A DNA stretch of 64,000 nucleotides from a bacterium (GTDB taxonomy: Bacteria; Electryoneota; RPQS01), in assembly GCA_013360195.1 (NCBI GenBank), contig JABWCQ010000003.1, positions 1 to 64,000 on the forward strand. The letters run 5' to 3'. Made by a program: the position numbers and the translations under genes. The stretch's first letter is position 1. Every line of letters starts with the position of its first letter. This document shows, one piece after another, positions 51,454-60,788 of the stretch. The notes beneath the pieces were generated by a model. That model saw only the letters and a list, made by a program, of their open reading frames with translations. It ran no database searches and had not been told where the DNA came from.

Positions 51454-53283
51454 ATGTCGAAAATCAACCGGAAACGCAATTTCATGGGTCTGTTTGCACC
51501 GTTTATTATAGTCTTAGCATTGATTCTCCCGGGTCAAGTGGCCGTTGCAATTGACGATGAAGCCGGCGGACCAACCTCGCCGGGTGTATCCGTCACAGCA
51601 CATTGGAGTACCACGGCAATACCGGCAAATGGGTCATCAGAACTTGGACTGTTGTTCAAAGTTCCGGACAGACACCACATAACGGATGTTGAATTTGGAC
51701 TCTTCTTTGTTGAACTTTCCGATACCCTGGGGCTCGATTTCGGCGCGCCAGTTTTTCCCAAAGGTGAGCCCTTTCACGACGAAGTCTGTTATCGCGGGGA
51801 GGTTTTGGTTCGAGTCCCTGTGACGGCCTCAGGTGACGCCGTCGTTGGTAGTCATGTAATTCCGGTAAGTGTTGGCTACCAGATTTGTCAAGAATTTGGC
51901 CAGGAAGTTTGCTTTCTGCCAGAGGACAAAGTCGTATCGGCCGCGACAGAAATAGTTGGCGCCGGGACAGAAGTTGTTGCAGCCAATGAGCGGATTTTTG
52001 CCGGCAGTGCAGGTATAAAGCCTGAAGAGCCTCAGGGTCTTGAGGCACGGCTGATGGCTGCGCTCGCCAGAGGTTCGTGGACGGCGTTTTTTGTTGCATT
52101 CCTAGGGGGAATTCTTGCCAGTTTCACACCCTGTGTCTATCCCGTCATTCCAATTACAATTGGGTATATTGGCGGGGCGAGTGCAGGAAAACCACTCCGC
52201 GGACTGGCTCTTTCGTTTATTTTTGCTCTTGGAATAGCAATTGTTTACAGTTCACTTGGGCTGTTCGCGGCAGCGACCGGGACATTGTTTGGTTCCATCT
52301 CAGGTTCGCCGGTCGTGAATATCGTCATCGCACTTGTTTTTGCCGTGATGGGCATTAGCATGCTTGGTGCCTTCGATATTGCGCTGCCATCGGCATTGCA
52401 AACAAGTCTTGTTGGCGGGTCAACCAAAAAGGGATTCTTCGGGCCGCTTCTCTTGGGAATGGCTTCCGGTCTAGTCATGGCGCCGTGCGTTGGCCCTGTC
52501 ATTGTTGCGCTGCTGGCCTGGGTAGCCCAGACAGGTGACTTGTTTTACGGCTGGGCGCTACTATTCACTTTTTCGCTTGGTCTTGGACTGCTGTTTCTCG
52601 TCATAGGGACATTTGCGGGAGCTATCCAAGCGCTGCCGCGCGCGGGTTCGTGGATGGAGTCTGTTAAGAAGGGTTTTGGATGGGTTCTGCTCGCTGGAGC
52701 ATTGTACATGCTCAGACTTACGCTTCCCGAGTCCATCTATTATGCCTGCTGGTCCATCCTGCTGATTACTTTCTCGGTCTTCTCAGGTGCATTTGACATG
52801 CTTTCTGACGAGGCGACAGCGAGACAAAAAATTGGCAAGGCCTTTACACTGGTGATTTTTCTTCTTGGCGGCATATTCTTGTTTAAGTCCTTCTATCCTA
52901 ACGCGATTGCCGGCACAGCAACAACCGGAACTCATCAGGAACTCGAATGGATGGTGAACAAGGAAGAACAGGCGATAGATTTGGCAACGACAAACGATAT
53001 GCCTGTGCTGATCGATGTATACGCGGATTGGTGCGTCGCCTGCGTGGAGCTGGATGAGAAGACTTGGGTCGTTCCGGCCGTACAGAAGCGGGTTGAAGAC
53101 TTTGTCCGGCTAAAACTTGACTTCACAAAGGAAACTCCCTGGGTCTCCGAAATGAAGAAGAAATACAAGATAACCGGAATGCCAACGGTTATCCTTCAGA
53201 AGGGTGATCGTGAAATAGCTCGATTCACTGGATTCAAGCCTGCCGAAGAATTCATAGCTCTTCTTGACCAACACAATTTGTAG
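51454..53283 (+). CDS. dsbD: full-length thiol:disulfide interchange protein DsbD
   Basis: From ATG 51454 the product has 609 residues; the open frame upstream is antisense to osmC and rejected. It has three domains. An N-terminal periplasmic alpha domain follows the signal, with the Cys pair of YQICQEFGQEVCFLP. A transmembrane beta domain of eight helices contains the Cys-Pro elements SFTPCVYPVIPITIGY and APCVGPVIVALLAW. The C-terminal gamma domain is a thioredoxin fold with ADWCVACVELDEKTW and GMPTVILQ. DsbD moves electrons from cytosolic thioredoxin to periplasmic disulfides, including c-type cytochrome maturation. A thioredoxin gene follows at once. Confidence 0.95.
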   Translation: MSKINRKRNFMGLFAPFIIVLALILPGQVAVAIDDEAGGPTSPGVSVTAHWSTTAIPANGSSELGLLFKVPDRHHITDVEFGLFFVELSDTLGLDFGAPVFPKGEPFHDEVCYRGEVLVRVPVTASGDAVVGSHVIPVSVGYQICQEFGQEVCFLPEDKVVSAATEIVGAGTEVVAANERIFAGSAGIKPEEPQGLEARLMAALARGSWTAFFVAFLGGILASFTPCVYPVIPITIGYIGGASAGKPLRGLALSFIFALGIAIVYSSLGLFAAATGTLFGSISGSPVVNIVIALVFAVMGISMLGAFDIALPSALQTSLVGGSTKKGFFGPLLLGMASGLVMAPCVGPVIVALLAWVAQTGDLFYGWALLFTFSLGLGLLFLVIGTFAGAIQALPRAGSWMESVKKGFGWVLLAGALYMLRLTLPESIYYACWSILLITFSVFSGAFDMLSDEATARQKIGKAFTLVIFLLGGIFLFKSFYPNAIAGTATTGTHQELEWMVNKEEQAIDLATTNDMPVLIDVYADWCVACVELDEKTWVVPAVQKRVEDFVRLKLDFTKETPWVSEMKKKYKITGMPTVILQKGDREIARFTGFKPAEEFIALLDQHNL

Positions 53284-53312
53284 AACGAAGCAACATCATT
53301 TGAGGAGACAAC

Positions 53313-53639
53313 GTGGCTGACCTGGTCAACGTGACAGATGCTAATTTTGAAGAGACAATTCTGCGGGCAGACCGCCTTGCCGTTCTTGACTTCGGCGCTG
53401 AATGGTGCGCCCCGTGCAAGAAAGTCCACGCCATGCTGAAGGAACTTGCACCTGACTGGACAGACAAGGCCGTAATCGGCGAAATTGATATAGCGAATAA
53501 TCCTGAAGTTCCTCGGAAATACGGAGTGCTGAATATCCCTCAAGTTCTTTTCTTCAAGAACGGCCAACTGGTAGAAACCGTGACAGGGGTCTTACCCAAG
53601 GCAAAACTTGAAGAGAAGTTTCGCAATCACGCGCAGTAA
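53313..53639 (+). CDS. thioredoxin-like protein
   Basis: The 108-residue cytosolic protein starts with GTG 53313. The active site WCAPC lies in FGAEWCAPCKKVHAML, and the cis-Pro loop is NIPQVLFFKNG, with Gln after Pro instead of the usual Thr. It follows dsbD after 29 nt in the same operon, so it probably feeds electrons to DsbD. The changed active site would tune its redox potential away from TrxA encoded at 18558. Confidence 0.9.
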   Translation: MADLVNVTDANFEETILRADRLAVLDFGAEWCAPCKKVHAMLKELAPDWTDKAVIGEIDIANNPEVPRKYGVLNIPQVLFFKNGQLVETVTGVLPKAKLEEKFRNHAQ

Positions 53640-53661
53640 TATCTGAGATGACGTCATTGCA

Positions 53662-53689
53662 AAAGGGCCGCTTCGAATAGCGGCCCTTT
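53662..53689. terminator. terminator between convergent genes
   Basis: AAAGGGCCGCT pairs with AGCGGCCCTTT around a 6-nt loop, 23 nt after the thioredoxin stop. It is A/T-flanked on both sides and can serve the convergent Lys-rich gene too. Confidence 0.85.
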
Positions 53690-53705
53690 GTCATTTCTTA
53701 CCGGT

Positions 53706-54104
53706 TTACTTCTTCAAGGATTTCTTGGCGGCACTCTTTGCAGTCTTTTTCGAAGGTGCGGCGGACTTCTTCGCGGGCTCCTTTTGAGTGGACTTGCTGG
53801 CAGAAGCCTTCTTGACCGGCTTATCAGGCTCCTTTACCCGAGCCGACGATTCCTTTGCGGGGCTTATCGCCTTTTTCGATTCGGGAACCACGCCGACGAT
53901 AGCGTCAATCTCCGACTTTAACTTCTCAATTTTGCCTTCAAGGCGATCCTTCAGCTTAACGACTTCGCGGTTCATTGCGCTTGCATGGCCAGCTCCCAAG
54001 AGCGCACCCAGTTTCCACTTTCCGGAGGACGCCTGAAGTTCTTTCTCAGCAATCGCGAGCTTCAACTTCAACGACCGTAGTTTCTTTTCAAGCAATTCAT
54101 CCAT
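53706..54104 (-). CDS. coiled-coil protein with histone-H1-like Lys/Ala/Ser tail
   Basis: From ATG 54104 the product has 132 residues. The first 75 form a charged coiled coil (DELLEKKLRSLKLKLAIAEK, REVVKLKDRLEGKIEKLKSE). The remainder is low-complexity and rich in Lys, Ala, Ser and Pro (KKASASKSTQKEPAKKS, AAPSKKTAKSAAKKSLKK), like the tails of bacterial histone H1-like proteins. It could bind DNA or another polyanion. The longer frame to 54161 begins inside the upstream phosphorylase gene and is rejected. It follows that gene by 43 nt. Confidence 0.7.
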   Translation of the reverse strand: MDELLEKKLRSLKLKLAIAEKELQASSGKWKLGALLGAGHASAMNREVVKLKDRLEGKIEKLKSEIDAIVGVVPESKKAISPAKESSARVKEPDKPVKKASASKSTQKEPAKKSAAPSKKTAKSAAKKSLKK

Positions 54105-54147
54105 TTGACCACTGCACTTTCCTTGATTTAGGCATGGCTTAAAAGAA

Positions 54148-55458
54148 TCAGTTAATTTCAAAATACTTCAGCGGACGAGGAGGGGAGCTTACTGCCCCGA
54201 TTTCGAACGCCTTCTGGATTTGTAACAGGCATGCCGACACATTAACATCTGGATTGCTCCATTGCATCACAGCAAGTAAGTCTCCCGCGTGCACTTTATC
54301 GCCCCGCTTCACGCAAAACTCAATGCCTGCAGTGTGATCAATGGCCGCGTTGGCAATTCTTCTTCCTGCGCCGATCTCCACGAGGGCCAAACCGATGTCT
54401 CGCGGATTAATCTCACGAACTATACCGTCTGTTTCAGCCCTGATTTCCCGTTTGAAGAGCGCGGGATAACCCGATGCGAACTGACTCCATGCCCTGGTGC
54501 TTGCACCTTGAGCTTCTGCAATTTCACAGAATCGTGAGTATCCTTTGCCCGACAAAAGAATATCAGTGAATTTGCGACGACCGCTTTCCACAGATTCGCT
54601 AACTCCGCCGAGCCATAGCATCGTCCCGCCAAGGAGTTCACATAATTCCAGGAGTCTTTCATCTCCGGCACCGGTTGACAGAACTTTCAAGCATTCGGCG
54701 ACCTCGATGCCGTTTCCCGCGGTTCTGCCCAGAGGTTCGTGCATGTCCGTCCCATAGGCGATGGTCCTGACTCTGTAATGCTTCGACCATGTCACGAGTT
54801 TCTGCGCAAGATCCCGTGCTTCCTGTTCACTTTCAAGGAATCCTCCCGGACCGATCTTCACGTCCATTACAAGCGCATCAGTCCCTTCGGCGATTTTCTT
54901 CGAAAGGATGCTCGCCGCAATCAACGGCGGAATTGCAACTGTAGACGTGACATCCCGTAACGCATATAGTTTCCGGTCGGCAGGCACAATTTCGTCCGTT
55001 TGTGCTCCAAACGCACAGCCATGTGTCCGCAGGACACGGTCGAACTCTTCAACGTCAAGGTTGACTTTCATGCCTTGAATGCTTTCGAGCTTGTCCAAAG
55101 TTCCTCCGGTGTGACCAAGAGCACGACCCGAAATCATCGGAACGGCGAGACCAGCAGCTGCGACGACTGGAGCAACAATCAAAGAGGTCTTGTCACCCAC
55201 TCCGCCGGTTGAATGCTTGTCCACCTTGACGCAGGGAATATGCTTAAAGTCCAGCCGTTTTCCGGATTGGATCATCGCATCAAGAAACCTCAATCCTTCC
55301 CTGTCATTCAAACCGCGGAAGAAAATCGCCATTAACAGAGCCGACATTTGGTAGTCGGGAATCAACCCACTCGTGAAGTCCCCCACCAAGTCATCTATTT
55401 CGGCATCGCTTAACTGCAAGCCGCGCTGCTTTCGCGCTATTAAATCAGTAAGCTGCAC
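54148..55458 (-). CDS. deoA: pyrimidine-nucleoside / thymidine phosphorylase
   Basis: The 436-residue enzyme splits pyrimidine nucleosides with phosphate. The family signature VKVDKHSTGGVGDKTSLIVA binds phosphate, and PMISGRALGHTGGTLDKLES, VTSTVAIPPLIAASILSKKI and DALVMDVKIGPGGFL follow. The C-terminal domain (NAAIDHTAGIEFCVKRGDKV) matches the pyrimidine nucleoside phosphorylase C-terminal module. Length is standard; whether uridine is also a substrate cannot be told. It follows glgC by 5 nt on the same strand. Confidence 0.94.
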   Translation of the reverse strand: MQLTDLIARKQRGLQLSDAEIDDLVGDFTSGLIPDYQMSALLMAIFFRGLNDREGLRFLDAMIQSGKRLDFKHIPCVKVDKHSTGGVGDKTSLIVAPVVAAAGLAVPMISGRALGHTGGTLDKLESIQGMKVNLDVEEFDRVLRTHGCAFGAQTDEIVPADRKLYALRDVTSTVAIPPLIAASILSKKIAEGTDALVMDVKIGPGGFLESEQEARDLAQKLVTWSKHYRVRTIAYGTDMHEPLGRTAGNGIEVAECLKVLSTGAGDERLLELCELLGGTMLWLGGVSESVESGRRKFTDILLSGKGYSRFCEIAEAQGASTRAWSQFASGYPALFKREIRAETDGIVREINPRDIGLALVEIGAGRRIANAAIDHTAGIEFCVKRGDKVHAGDLLAVMQWSNPDVNVSACLLQIQKAFEIGAVSSPPRPLKYFEIN

Positions 55459-55463
55459 GACTG

Positions 55464-56753
55464 CTAACGAGCGGGGATGACCGCGCCGTCCGGAATAACC
55501 GCATCCTTCTCGACAATAACTATTCCATCGCGAACGGCATATCCATCGCCGTCGTGATCGGCCATGTTGTCGCCCGGGTCAATGCGAACACCGTAGCCGA
55601 TTCGTGCATTCTTGTCAATGATTGCGCGACGAATGACGGTGTCACCGCCGATACCCACATCAGGACGTCCGATTTCCCTGTTTAACTTGAGTGACTCAGC
55701 CGTCTCAAAATAGTCGGCGCCGCAGACAACGCTGTCAATAATCTTGACACCGGACTTGCAAATCGTCCGTGTGCCGAGTATCGAATGTTCAACTGCACCA
55801 TGTTCAATCTTCGAACCGGCACATACCATCGCCCTCTTCAAGTAGACTTCTCGCATACTCGCGCCTGGAAGAAATCTCGGTCTTGTGAACAAGCGGAGGG
55901 AAGGGTCGTAAAGTGCGAATTGCGGTTGAGGGTCTGTCAAAGCCAAATTGGCATCATAATAGCTCTTAATGGTTCCGATGTCCTCCCAGTAGCCGCTGAA
56001 AGGATAGGCATAGACACGGTGCGAATGTATTGCAGCAGGTATCACATGTTTTCCGAAATCCGATCCCGTGTCCGGAGCAAGCAACTGTTCGATAGCCTCC
56101 CACTTTATTATGTAGACACCCATGGATGCCATGACAACCTGTTCATCCGTGTCAAAGTCGTCGGAACGAAACATTTCACCTGAAAGTTCCCAACCCTTGA
56201 TTTCGGAGGGGTTCTCTGGTTTCTCTTTGAAAGCTGTGATACGGCCTTCATCACTCACCTGCATAATCCCGAACCTCTTGGCATCTTCAATTGTCACGGG
56301 ATACGTGGCGATCGTGATATCGGCCCGGGAACGGCGGTGTAGAGCAAGCATGCCTCGATAGTCCATCCAATATATATGGTCGCCTGACAGGATTAATACA
56401 TCGGTTGGATTGGACGGCTTTATGTGGCGAAGGTTTTTTCGCACGGCGTCGGCGGTACCCTGCAACCAATCGCTTGTATCAATGGTCTGTTCCGCTGCAA
56501 GCACCGTCACGAAACCGTCACGAAAGGCATCAAATGTATAAGTCATCGACACATGGCGGTTCAGCGAGGCTGAATTGAATTGCGTTACAACAAAGATTTT
56601 ACTGAGGTCAGAGTGCAGGCAATTTGAAACGGGAATATCTATCAGCCGATACATTCCGCCGAAAGGCACTGCCGGCTTCGACCTTGGTTTCGTAAGCGGA
56701 TGGAGCCTTGTGCCTCGTCCGCCGCCTAGAATTACAGATGCGACATGATCCAT
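55464..56753 (-). CDS. glgC: glucose-1-phosphate adenylyltransferase
   Basis: The 429-residue enzyme makes ADP-glucose for glycogen synthesis. The nucleotide-binding GGGRGTRLHPLTKPRSKPAV, PFGGMYRLIDIPVSNCL, LILSGDHIYWMDY, EKPENPSEI and FSGYWEDIGTIKSYYDAN are all typical of GlgC. A left-handed beta-helix C-terminal domain follows. Family members are usually allosteric, but effector residues cannot be assigned by eye. It lies next to a phosphohexomutase gene, which could supply glucose 1-phosphate. Confidence 0.95.
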   Translation of the reverse strand: MDHVASVILGGGRGTRLHPLTKPRSKPAVPFGGMYRLIDIPVSNCLHSDLSKIFVVTQFNSASLNRHVSMTYTFDAFRDGFVTVLAAEQTIDTSDWLQGTADAVRKNLRHIKPSNPTDVLILSGDHIYWMDYRGMLALHRRSRADITIATYPVTIEDAKRFGIMQVSDEGRITAFKEKPENPSEIKGWELSGEMFRSDDFDTDEQVVMASMGVYIIKWEAIEQLLAPDTGSDFGKHVIPAAIHSHRVYAYPFSGYWEDIGTIKSYYDANLALTDPQPQFALYDPSLRLFTRPRFLPGASMREVYLKRAMVCAGSKIEHGAVEHSILGTRTICKSGVKIIDSVVCGADYFETAESLKLNREIGRPDVGIGGDTVIRRAIIDKNARIGYGVRIDPGDNMADHDGDGYAVRDGIVIVEKDAVIPDGAVIPAR

Positions 56754-56781
56754 TAGTAGTTAAATAGGGTTATAATCAATT

Positions 56782-58149
56782 TCAGCTTAGTTTTTTTAGA
56801 ATCAAATCAGCTAGTTCTTCCGCCCGCTCACTTGACGAAGCTTCGGCAAACACGCGCACGATCGGTTCTGTATTGGACTGACGAGCCTGCACCCACGCAT
56901 CAGAGGTTCGCCACTTCAGTCCGTCTAGGCAATCGGGCGTTCCAAGCGAATCTACCGAATTCAAGCGCTCCATCGCTTCTCTTTGCTCCTCAAGCGAATT
57001 AAATTCCCGCTTCTTCTTAACGAGAGAAAACCGCGGCAAACTGTCAAACAAGTCCGCTGAAGTACCGCCAAATTCAAGTAACGCCTTCAGGACAAGTGCT
57101 GCTCCGACAGCTGAATCACGCGCTGCGTGAATCATGGGGAGCATCACTCCACCGTTGCCTTCGCCTCCAATTGCAGCATTGACCTCTATCATCTTCCGAG
57201 CCACATGGGCCTCGCCAACTTTTGTTTCAAAGTACTCGCGGTTAAAGTCCTTCGCGATTTCTCGTAACGCAAGCGAAGTTGAGCAGTTTGCGACCACCGG
57301 ACCCGGTATGTGCGGCAACGCAGCAAGCGCTGCTACGCAAAGTGTCAATTCTTCTCCTGCAGGCAACCCGTCCGATCTTACCAGAGCGAGTCTGTCTGCA
57401 TCGGGGTCAAGGACGAATCCGATGTCAACACGATCCTCTCTCATTGCAGAGGAGATTTTTCGCAGATTTTCGTTCGTTGGTTCCGGATTGCGAGGAAATC
57501 TGCCTGTTGGTTCAACATGATAGCTCACGACCTCGCAGCCCAGCATATCAAGCATTCTGGTCAGTAGCTCCCCGCCTGCGCCGTGAACAGCATCCAGACC
57601 GACTCTGAACTTTCGTTTTCGAATTGCATCGGCGTCGAGAAATGGCAAGCCGAGAACTGCGTTTAAGTGGCTTTCAATTGCATGTTCATCCCTTGCGTAC
57701 GTACCAACTTCAAATGCAGGGACATCAAAAGAGCGGTCCCCTTCCACGAGGGAACGCAGCAGTTGACCTTGGCCTGAGTCAATAAACAGTCCGTCGCTTC
57801 CGTAGAACTTCAAAGCATTCCACTCGGCAGGATTGTGGCTTGCAGTAATCGCGATTCCGCCGGATGCAGAATGCCGCTCGACCGCGAGCGATACAGTCGG
57901 TGTTGGCACAACGCCGACATCTATAATACTCGCGCCAGCCGACGCAAGTCCGGAGATGGTCGCTGCCCGCATCATTGTTTTGCTCACACGGCTGTCGCCG
58001 CCGACGACAACAGTACCTTTGGAGCACAAATGTCCGAAGGCCTGTGCCCAGCGCAGACACACCGAAGCGGTCATACTCTCTCCGACAATTCCGCGAACTC
58101 CGGACACCGATATCATCAGTGGCGGCTTGTTTACCATCTTCCCGGCCAC
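56782..58149 (-). CDS. glmM: phosphoglucosamine mutase / phosphohexomutase
   Basis: The 455-residue enzyme has the four domains of the alpha-D-phosphohexomutase family: SVSGVRGIVGESM, the phosphoserine loop GIAITASHNPAEWNALKF, metal-binding DPDADRLALV, the sugar-specificity GGEGNGGVMLP and the C-terminal phosphate-binding RQSNTEPIVRVFAE. The NPAEWNALKF variant is common in Bacteroidetes-type GlmM. It interconverts sugar 1- and 6-phosphates, for cell-wall amino sugars or, with glgC next door, glycogen. ATG 58137 is an alternative start; both overlap the GAF gene. The exact substrate is uncertain. Confidence 0.85.
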   Translation of the reverse strand: MAGKMVNKPPLMISVSGVRGIVGESMTASVCLRWAQAFGHLCSKGTVVVGGDSRVSKTMMRAATISGLASAGASIIDVGVVPTPTVSLAVERHSASGGIAITASHNPAEWNALKFYGSDGLFIDSGQGQLLRSLVEGDRSFDVPAFEVGTYARDEHAIESHLNAVLGLPFLDADAIRKRKFRVGLDAVHGAGGELLTRMLDMLGCEVVSYHVEPTGRFPRNPEPTNENLRKISSAMREDRVDIGFVLDPDADRLALVRSDGLPAGEELTLCVAALAALPHIPGPVVANCSTSLALREIAKDFNREYFETKVGEAHVARKMIEVNAAIGGEGNGGVMLPMIHAARDSAVGAALVLKALLEFGGTSADLFDSLPRFSLVKKKREFNSLEEQREAMERLNSVDSLGTPDCLDGLKWRTSDAWVQARQSNTEPIVRVFAEASSSERAEELADLILKKLS

Positions 58150-58586
58150 TCTCTCCCGATTAAAACGGCAACTTCTTCCAGAAAATTCTTATCTGAAGCA
58201 TCAAAGTCACCAATACCTTTACCGTCAATGTCAATCTCGCCGATGATGAGTCCGTCCGCGTAAATCGGGACAACAATTTCCGACTTAGTATGGGTAAAGC
58301 AAGACAGATAACGAGGATCAGCATTCACGTCGTCCACGATAATCGTCTGCTGCTCCCTGACCGCAGCTCCGCAGATACCCTTGTCAATCGGAATGCGAAC
58401 GTGCTCCGTCGGCTGATCGCCTGTCCAAGGCCCCAGAGTGAGCTGATCGCCATCGACCCAGTAAATTCCTATCCAATCGTACTTAGGATTGATTGATCGG
58501 AGCAGGTCACACAGCGCCTGGCAACGGGACCTGAAGTCAGACTCAGGTAACTGTTTGATTATTGCGGATAGGGAAGACTTAATCAT
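58131..58586 (-). CDS. GAF-domain protein, free Met-(R)-sulfoxide reductase-like
   Basis: The 151-residue single-domain protein resembles fRMsr: YDWIGIYWVDGDQLTLGPWT, IDKGICGAAVREQQTIIVDD, DPRYLSCFTHTKSEIVVPI and GEIDIDGKGIGDFD. The Cys of GICG and of LSCF correspond to the redox Cys positions of that family, so it may reduce free methionine sulfoxide; a plain sensory GAF role is the alternative. It overlaps the mutase gene by up to 19 nt and starts 3 nt after the polX stop. Confidence 0.8.
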   Translation of the reverse strand: MIKSSLSAIIKQLPESDFRSRCQALCDLLRSINPKYDWIGIYWVDGDQLTLGPWTGDQPTEHVRIPIDKGICGAAVREQQTIIVDDVNADPRYLSCFTHTKSEIVVPIYADGLIIGEIDIDGKGIGDFDASDKNFLEEVAVLIGREWPGRW

Positions 58587-58589
58587 TGC

Positions 58590-60260
58590 CTAGTTATGAG
58601 AATTACACCACGAAATAAATTCGCTTGCTGTCCACGTGGAAGGGCACAGGCTGGCAGGAATTGGGCCTTTTGCGGCTAATTCAAGTCCAAAGTCAATTTC
58701 ATCGAGGCCGGAAGCCTGGTGAGCGTCCGGATTCAAAGGAATTGGAACACCAAGTTCAAGTGCCGTCTGATACCATCTCCAATCGAGATCCAAGCGGTGC
58801 GGGCTGCAGTTTAGCTCAATAGCCTTGCCGTTTCGGGACGCACATTCAATGACTCTGTCATGGTCAATTGGATACCCCTCTCGCTTCAGCAGCAACCGTC
58901 CGGTTGGATGTCCAAGTATGTCGACATGAGGATTCTCAAGAGCTCTGCATATGCGGTCTGTTGCCTGATCAACGCTCATGCCGAACCCTGAGTGAATGGA
59001 TGCAACAACGAAATCGAATTGAGAAAGCAGGCTGTCGTCAAAATCAAGAGTGCCGTCCGGAAGGATGTCACATTCCGTTCCCCTAAGAATCCTGAACGGT
59101 GCAAGTTCGCTGTTCAGATCGTCGATTTCTTCCCATTGCTGATAGACACGATCCCGGTCAAGCCCGCGTGCGTATGCGGCGACTTTCGAGTGATCTGCTA
59201 TTCCCAAGAATTCGTAGCCTCGAGCGATCATGGCTTCCGCCATTTGCCTTAATGAATGCTGACCATCTGAGTATGTCGTATGCACATGCAAGATTCCCCT
59301 CACGTCCTGTCGCTTCAATTGCTCAGAATACGGACCTTGTCCTTTTTTTCGCAGCGCAAGTCCTTCCTCGCGCAATGGCGGCGGCACACTTTCCAGCCCT
59401 AACATGCCGTAGACCTCCTCCTCCGTTGACGACAATGGCAATTCGCCATGTTTCCTGAGTTCCGCCAAATGAGCCTTGGAACCCGTTGCCTGCACCAGTT
59501 TGGTACCTAATTCGGAGGGAGCACAGATGGACAATTCAATATCAATCTCGGACGAGTGCCGTCCTGTCCAAATGTCGCTTTCAGTGGAGCTCCATGTGAT
59601 GTCCTGATGTCCAAGTATACATTCGCGGATACTTGAGTGTCTTGGTATATCCGCACACACGACGCAATCCAGGTCTCCTACAGTCTCACCATGACGTCTG
59701 TAGCTTCCACAAAAGTGAACAGAAACTATCCCCGGGATCCCTTGCAAGTCATGCGTGAGTTTTTCCACCACGGCACGCGCATGGTGACGCAGTTTCCGGG
59801 CTCCGCACCGTCTGATAAAAGCGATGCTGGCTCTGAACCGCTCAAGTGTCTTTCCACCGAACCCGGACAGTGTCGCCAATCTTCCAGAATCTATTGCCGC
59901 ATCGAGGTCTTCAAGAGAAGTAATCTTCCCCTGCAGCCAAAGAGTTTGGGCTTTCTTCGGTCCCAGGCCCTCCACCTTCAGCAAATCAAGAACACCGCGA
60001 GGCACACGTAGTCGAGTAGCTTCGAGTTCAGCAAATGTTCCCGTTTCAGCGGATTCCCTGATGACTTGAACCAATGACGGTCCGATGCCTTTGACCATGG
60101 AGAGCCGATTGCCGACAAGAAGTTCTTCAAGCGAAGCTCCAACAGTGGAGAGTTGCCGGGCGGCATTAGCGAAAGCCTTGCTGCGGATTCCCTCTTCATT
60201 CAAGAGATCGAGCAGCAATGCGTATTCTTCGAGCAAATCAACGACGTCGCCGCGTGTCAT
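58590..60260 (-). CDS. polX: DNA polymerase/3'-5' exonuclease PolX
   Basis: The 556-residue protein combines a family X polymerase with a C-terminal PHP exonuclease. Helix-hairpin-helix elements (VKGIGPSLVQVI, VEGLGPKKAQTL) precede the palm (FCGSYRRHGETVGDLDCVV, EIDIEL) that holds the metal-binding Asp residues. The PHP domain has HVHTTYSDGQHSL, LGIADHS, VASIHSGF, ILGHPTG and NPDAHQ, the metal-binding His/Asp/Glu set. Bacterial PolX fills short gaps in base-excision repair. It stands 2 nt after the PfpI gene stop. Confidence 0.95.
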   Translation of the reverse strand: MTRGDVVDLLEEYALLLDLLNEEGIRSKAFANAARQLSTVGASLEELLVGNRLSMVKGIGPSLVQVIRESAETGTFAELEATRLRVPRGVLDLLKVEGLGPKKAQTLWLQGKITSLEDLDAAIDSGRLATLSGFGGKTLERFRASIAFIRRCGARKLRHHARAVVEKLTHDLQGIPGIVSVHFCGSYRRHGETVGDLDCVVCADIPRHSSIRECILGHQDITWSSTESDIWTGRHSSEIDIELSICAPSELGTKLVQATGSKAHLAELRKHGELPLSSTEEEVYGMLGLESVPPPLREEGLALRKKGQGPYSEQLKRQDVRGILHVHTTYSDGQHSLRQMAEAMIARGYEFLGIADHSKVAAYARGLDRDRVYQQWEEIDDLNSELAPFRILRGTECDILPDGTLDFDDSLLSQFDFVVASIHSGFGMSVDQATDRICRALENPHVDILGHPTGRLLLKREGYPIDHDRVIECASRNGKAIELNCSPHRLDLDWRWYQTALELGVPIPLNPDAHQASGLDEIDFGLELAAKGPIPASLCPSTWTASEFISWCNSHN

Positions 60261-60262
60261 CT

Positions 60263-60787
60263 TTATACGGCCAGCAATTCGATGAAGTTTCGCATGAAAA
60301 CAGGCAAATCCTCAGGTTTTCGAGAAGTGACCAGATTCTTGTCAACAACAACCTCCTCGTCGACCCATTTTGCTCCTGCGTTCACCATGTCATCGCGAAT
60401 GGCGACATAGCTTGTCACCTTGCGACCTCGCAAGACATTTGCTGAAACGAGAACCCACCCACCGTGGCAAATGCATGCAATTGGTTTCTTGGCACGGTTC
60501 ACCTCGCGCACCAACTCAAGCACTGAGTCATGGGTACGAAGTTTGTCCGGCGCCCAACCGCCGGGAATGACAAGACCGTCCAGACCAGCCGCCTTAACCT
60601 TATCCGCCGTTTTGTCAACTTTGGCCGGGTATCCATATTTACCGACATACTCCGGTGATGAACCCGTTCCGATGAGATATACTCGTGCGCCGGCTTCCCG
60701 CAGTCTTAAGACTGGGTACCAGACTTCGAGGTCCTGATAATGGTGTTCTACGAAGATACCGACTTTCTTGCCTGCGATGGACATCAT
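60263..60787 (-). CDS. DJ-1/PfpI-family protein
   Basis: The 174-residue protein has the flavodoxin-like fold of the DJ-1/PfpI family. The nucleophile Cys lies in the elbow KPIACICHGGWVLVSA, with a following His and the conserved Glu of VEHHYQDLEVWYP. RKVTSYVAIRDDMVNAGAKW and VTSRKPEDLPVFMRNFI match PfpI/YhbO-type members, reported as stress proteins with deglycase or protease activity, a point still debated. It lies between the EamA and polX genes with 1-2 nt spacing. Confidence 0.9.
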   Translation of the reverse strand: MMSIAGKKVGIFVEHHYQDLEVWYPVLRLREAGARVYLIGTGSSPEYVGKYGYPAKVDKTADKVKAAGLDGLVIPGGWAPDKLRTHDSVLELVREVNRAKKPIACICHGGWVLVSANVLRGRKVTSYVAIRDDMVNAGAKWVDEEVVVDKNLVTSRKPEDLPVFMRNFIELLAV

Positions 60788-60788
60788 A

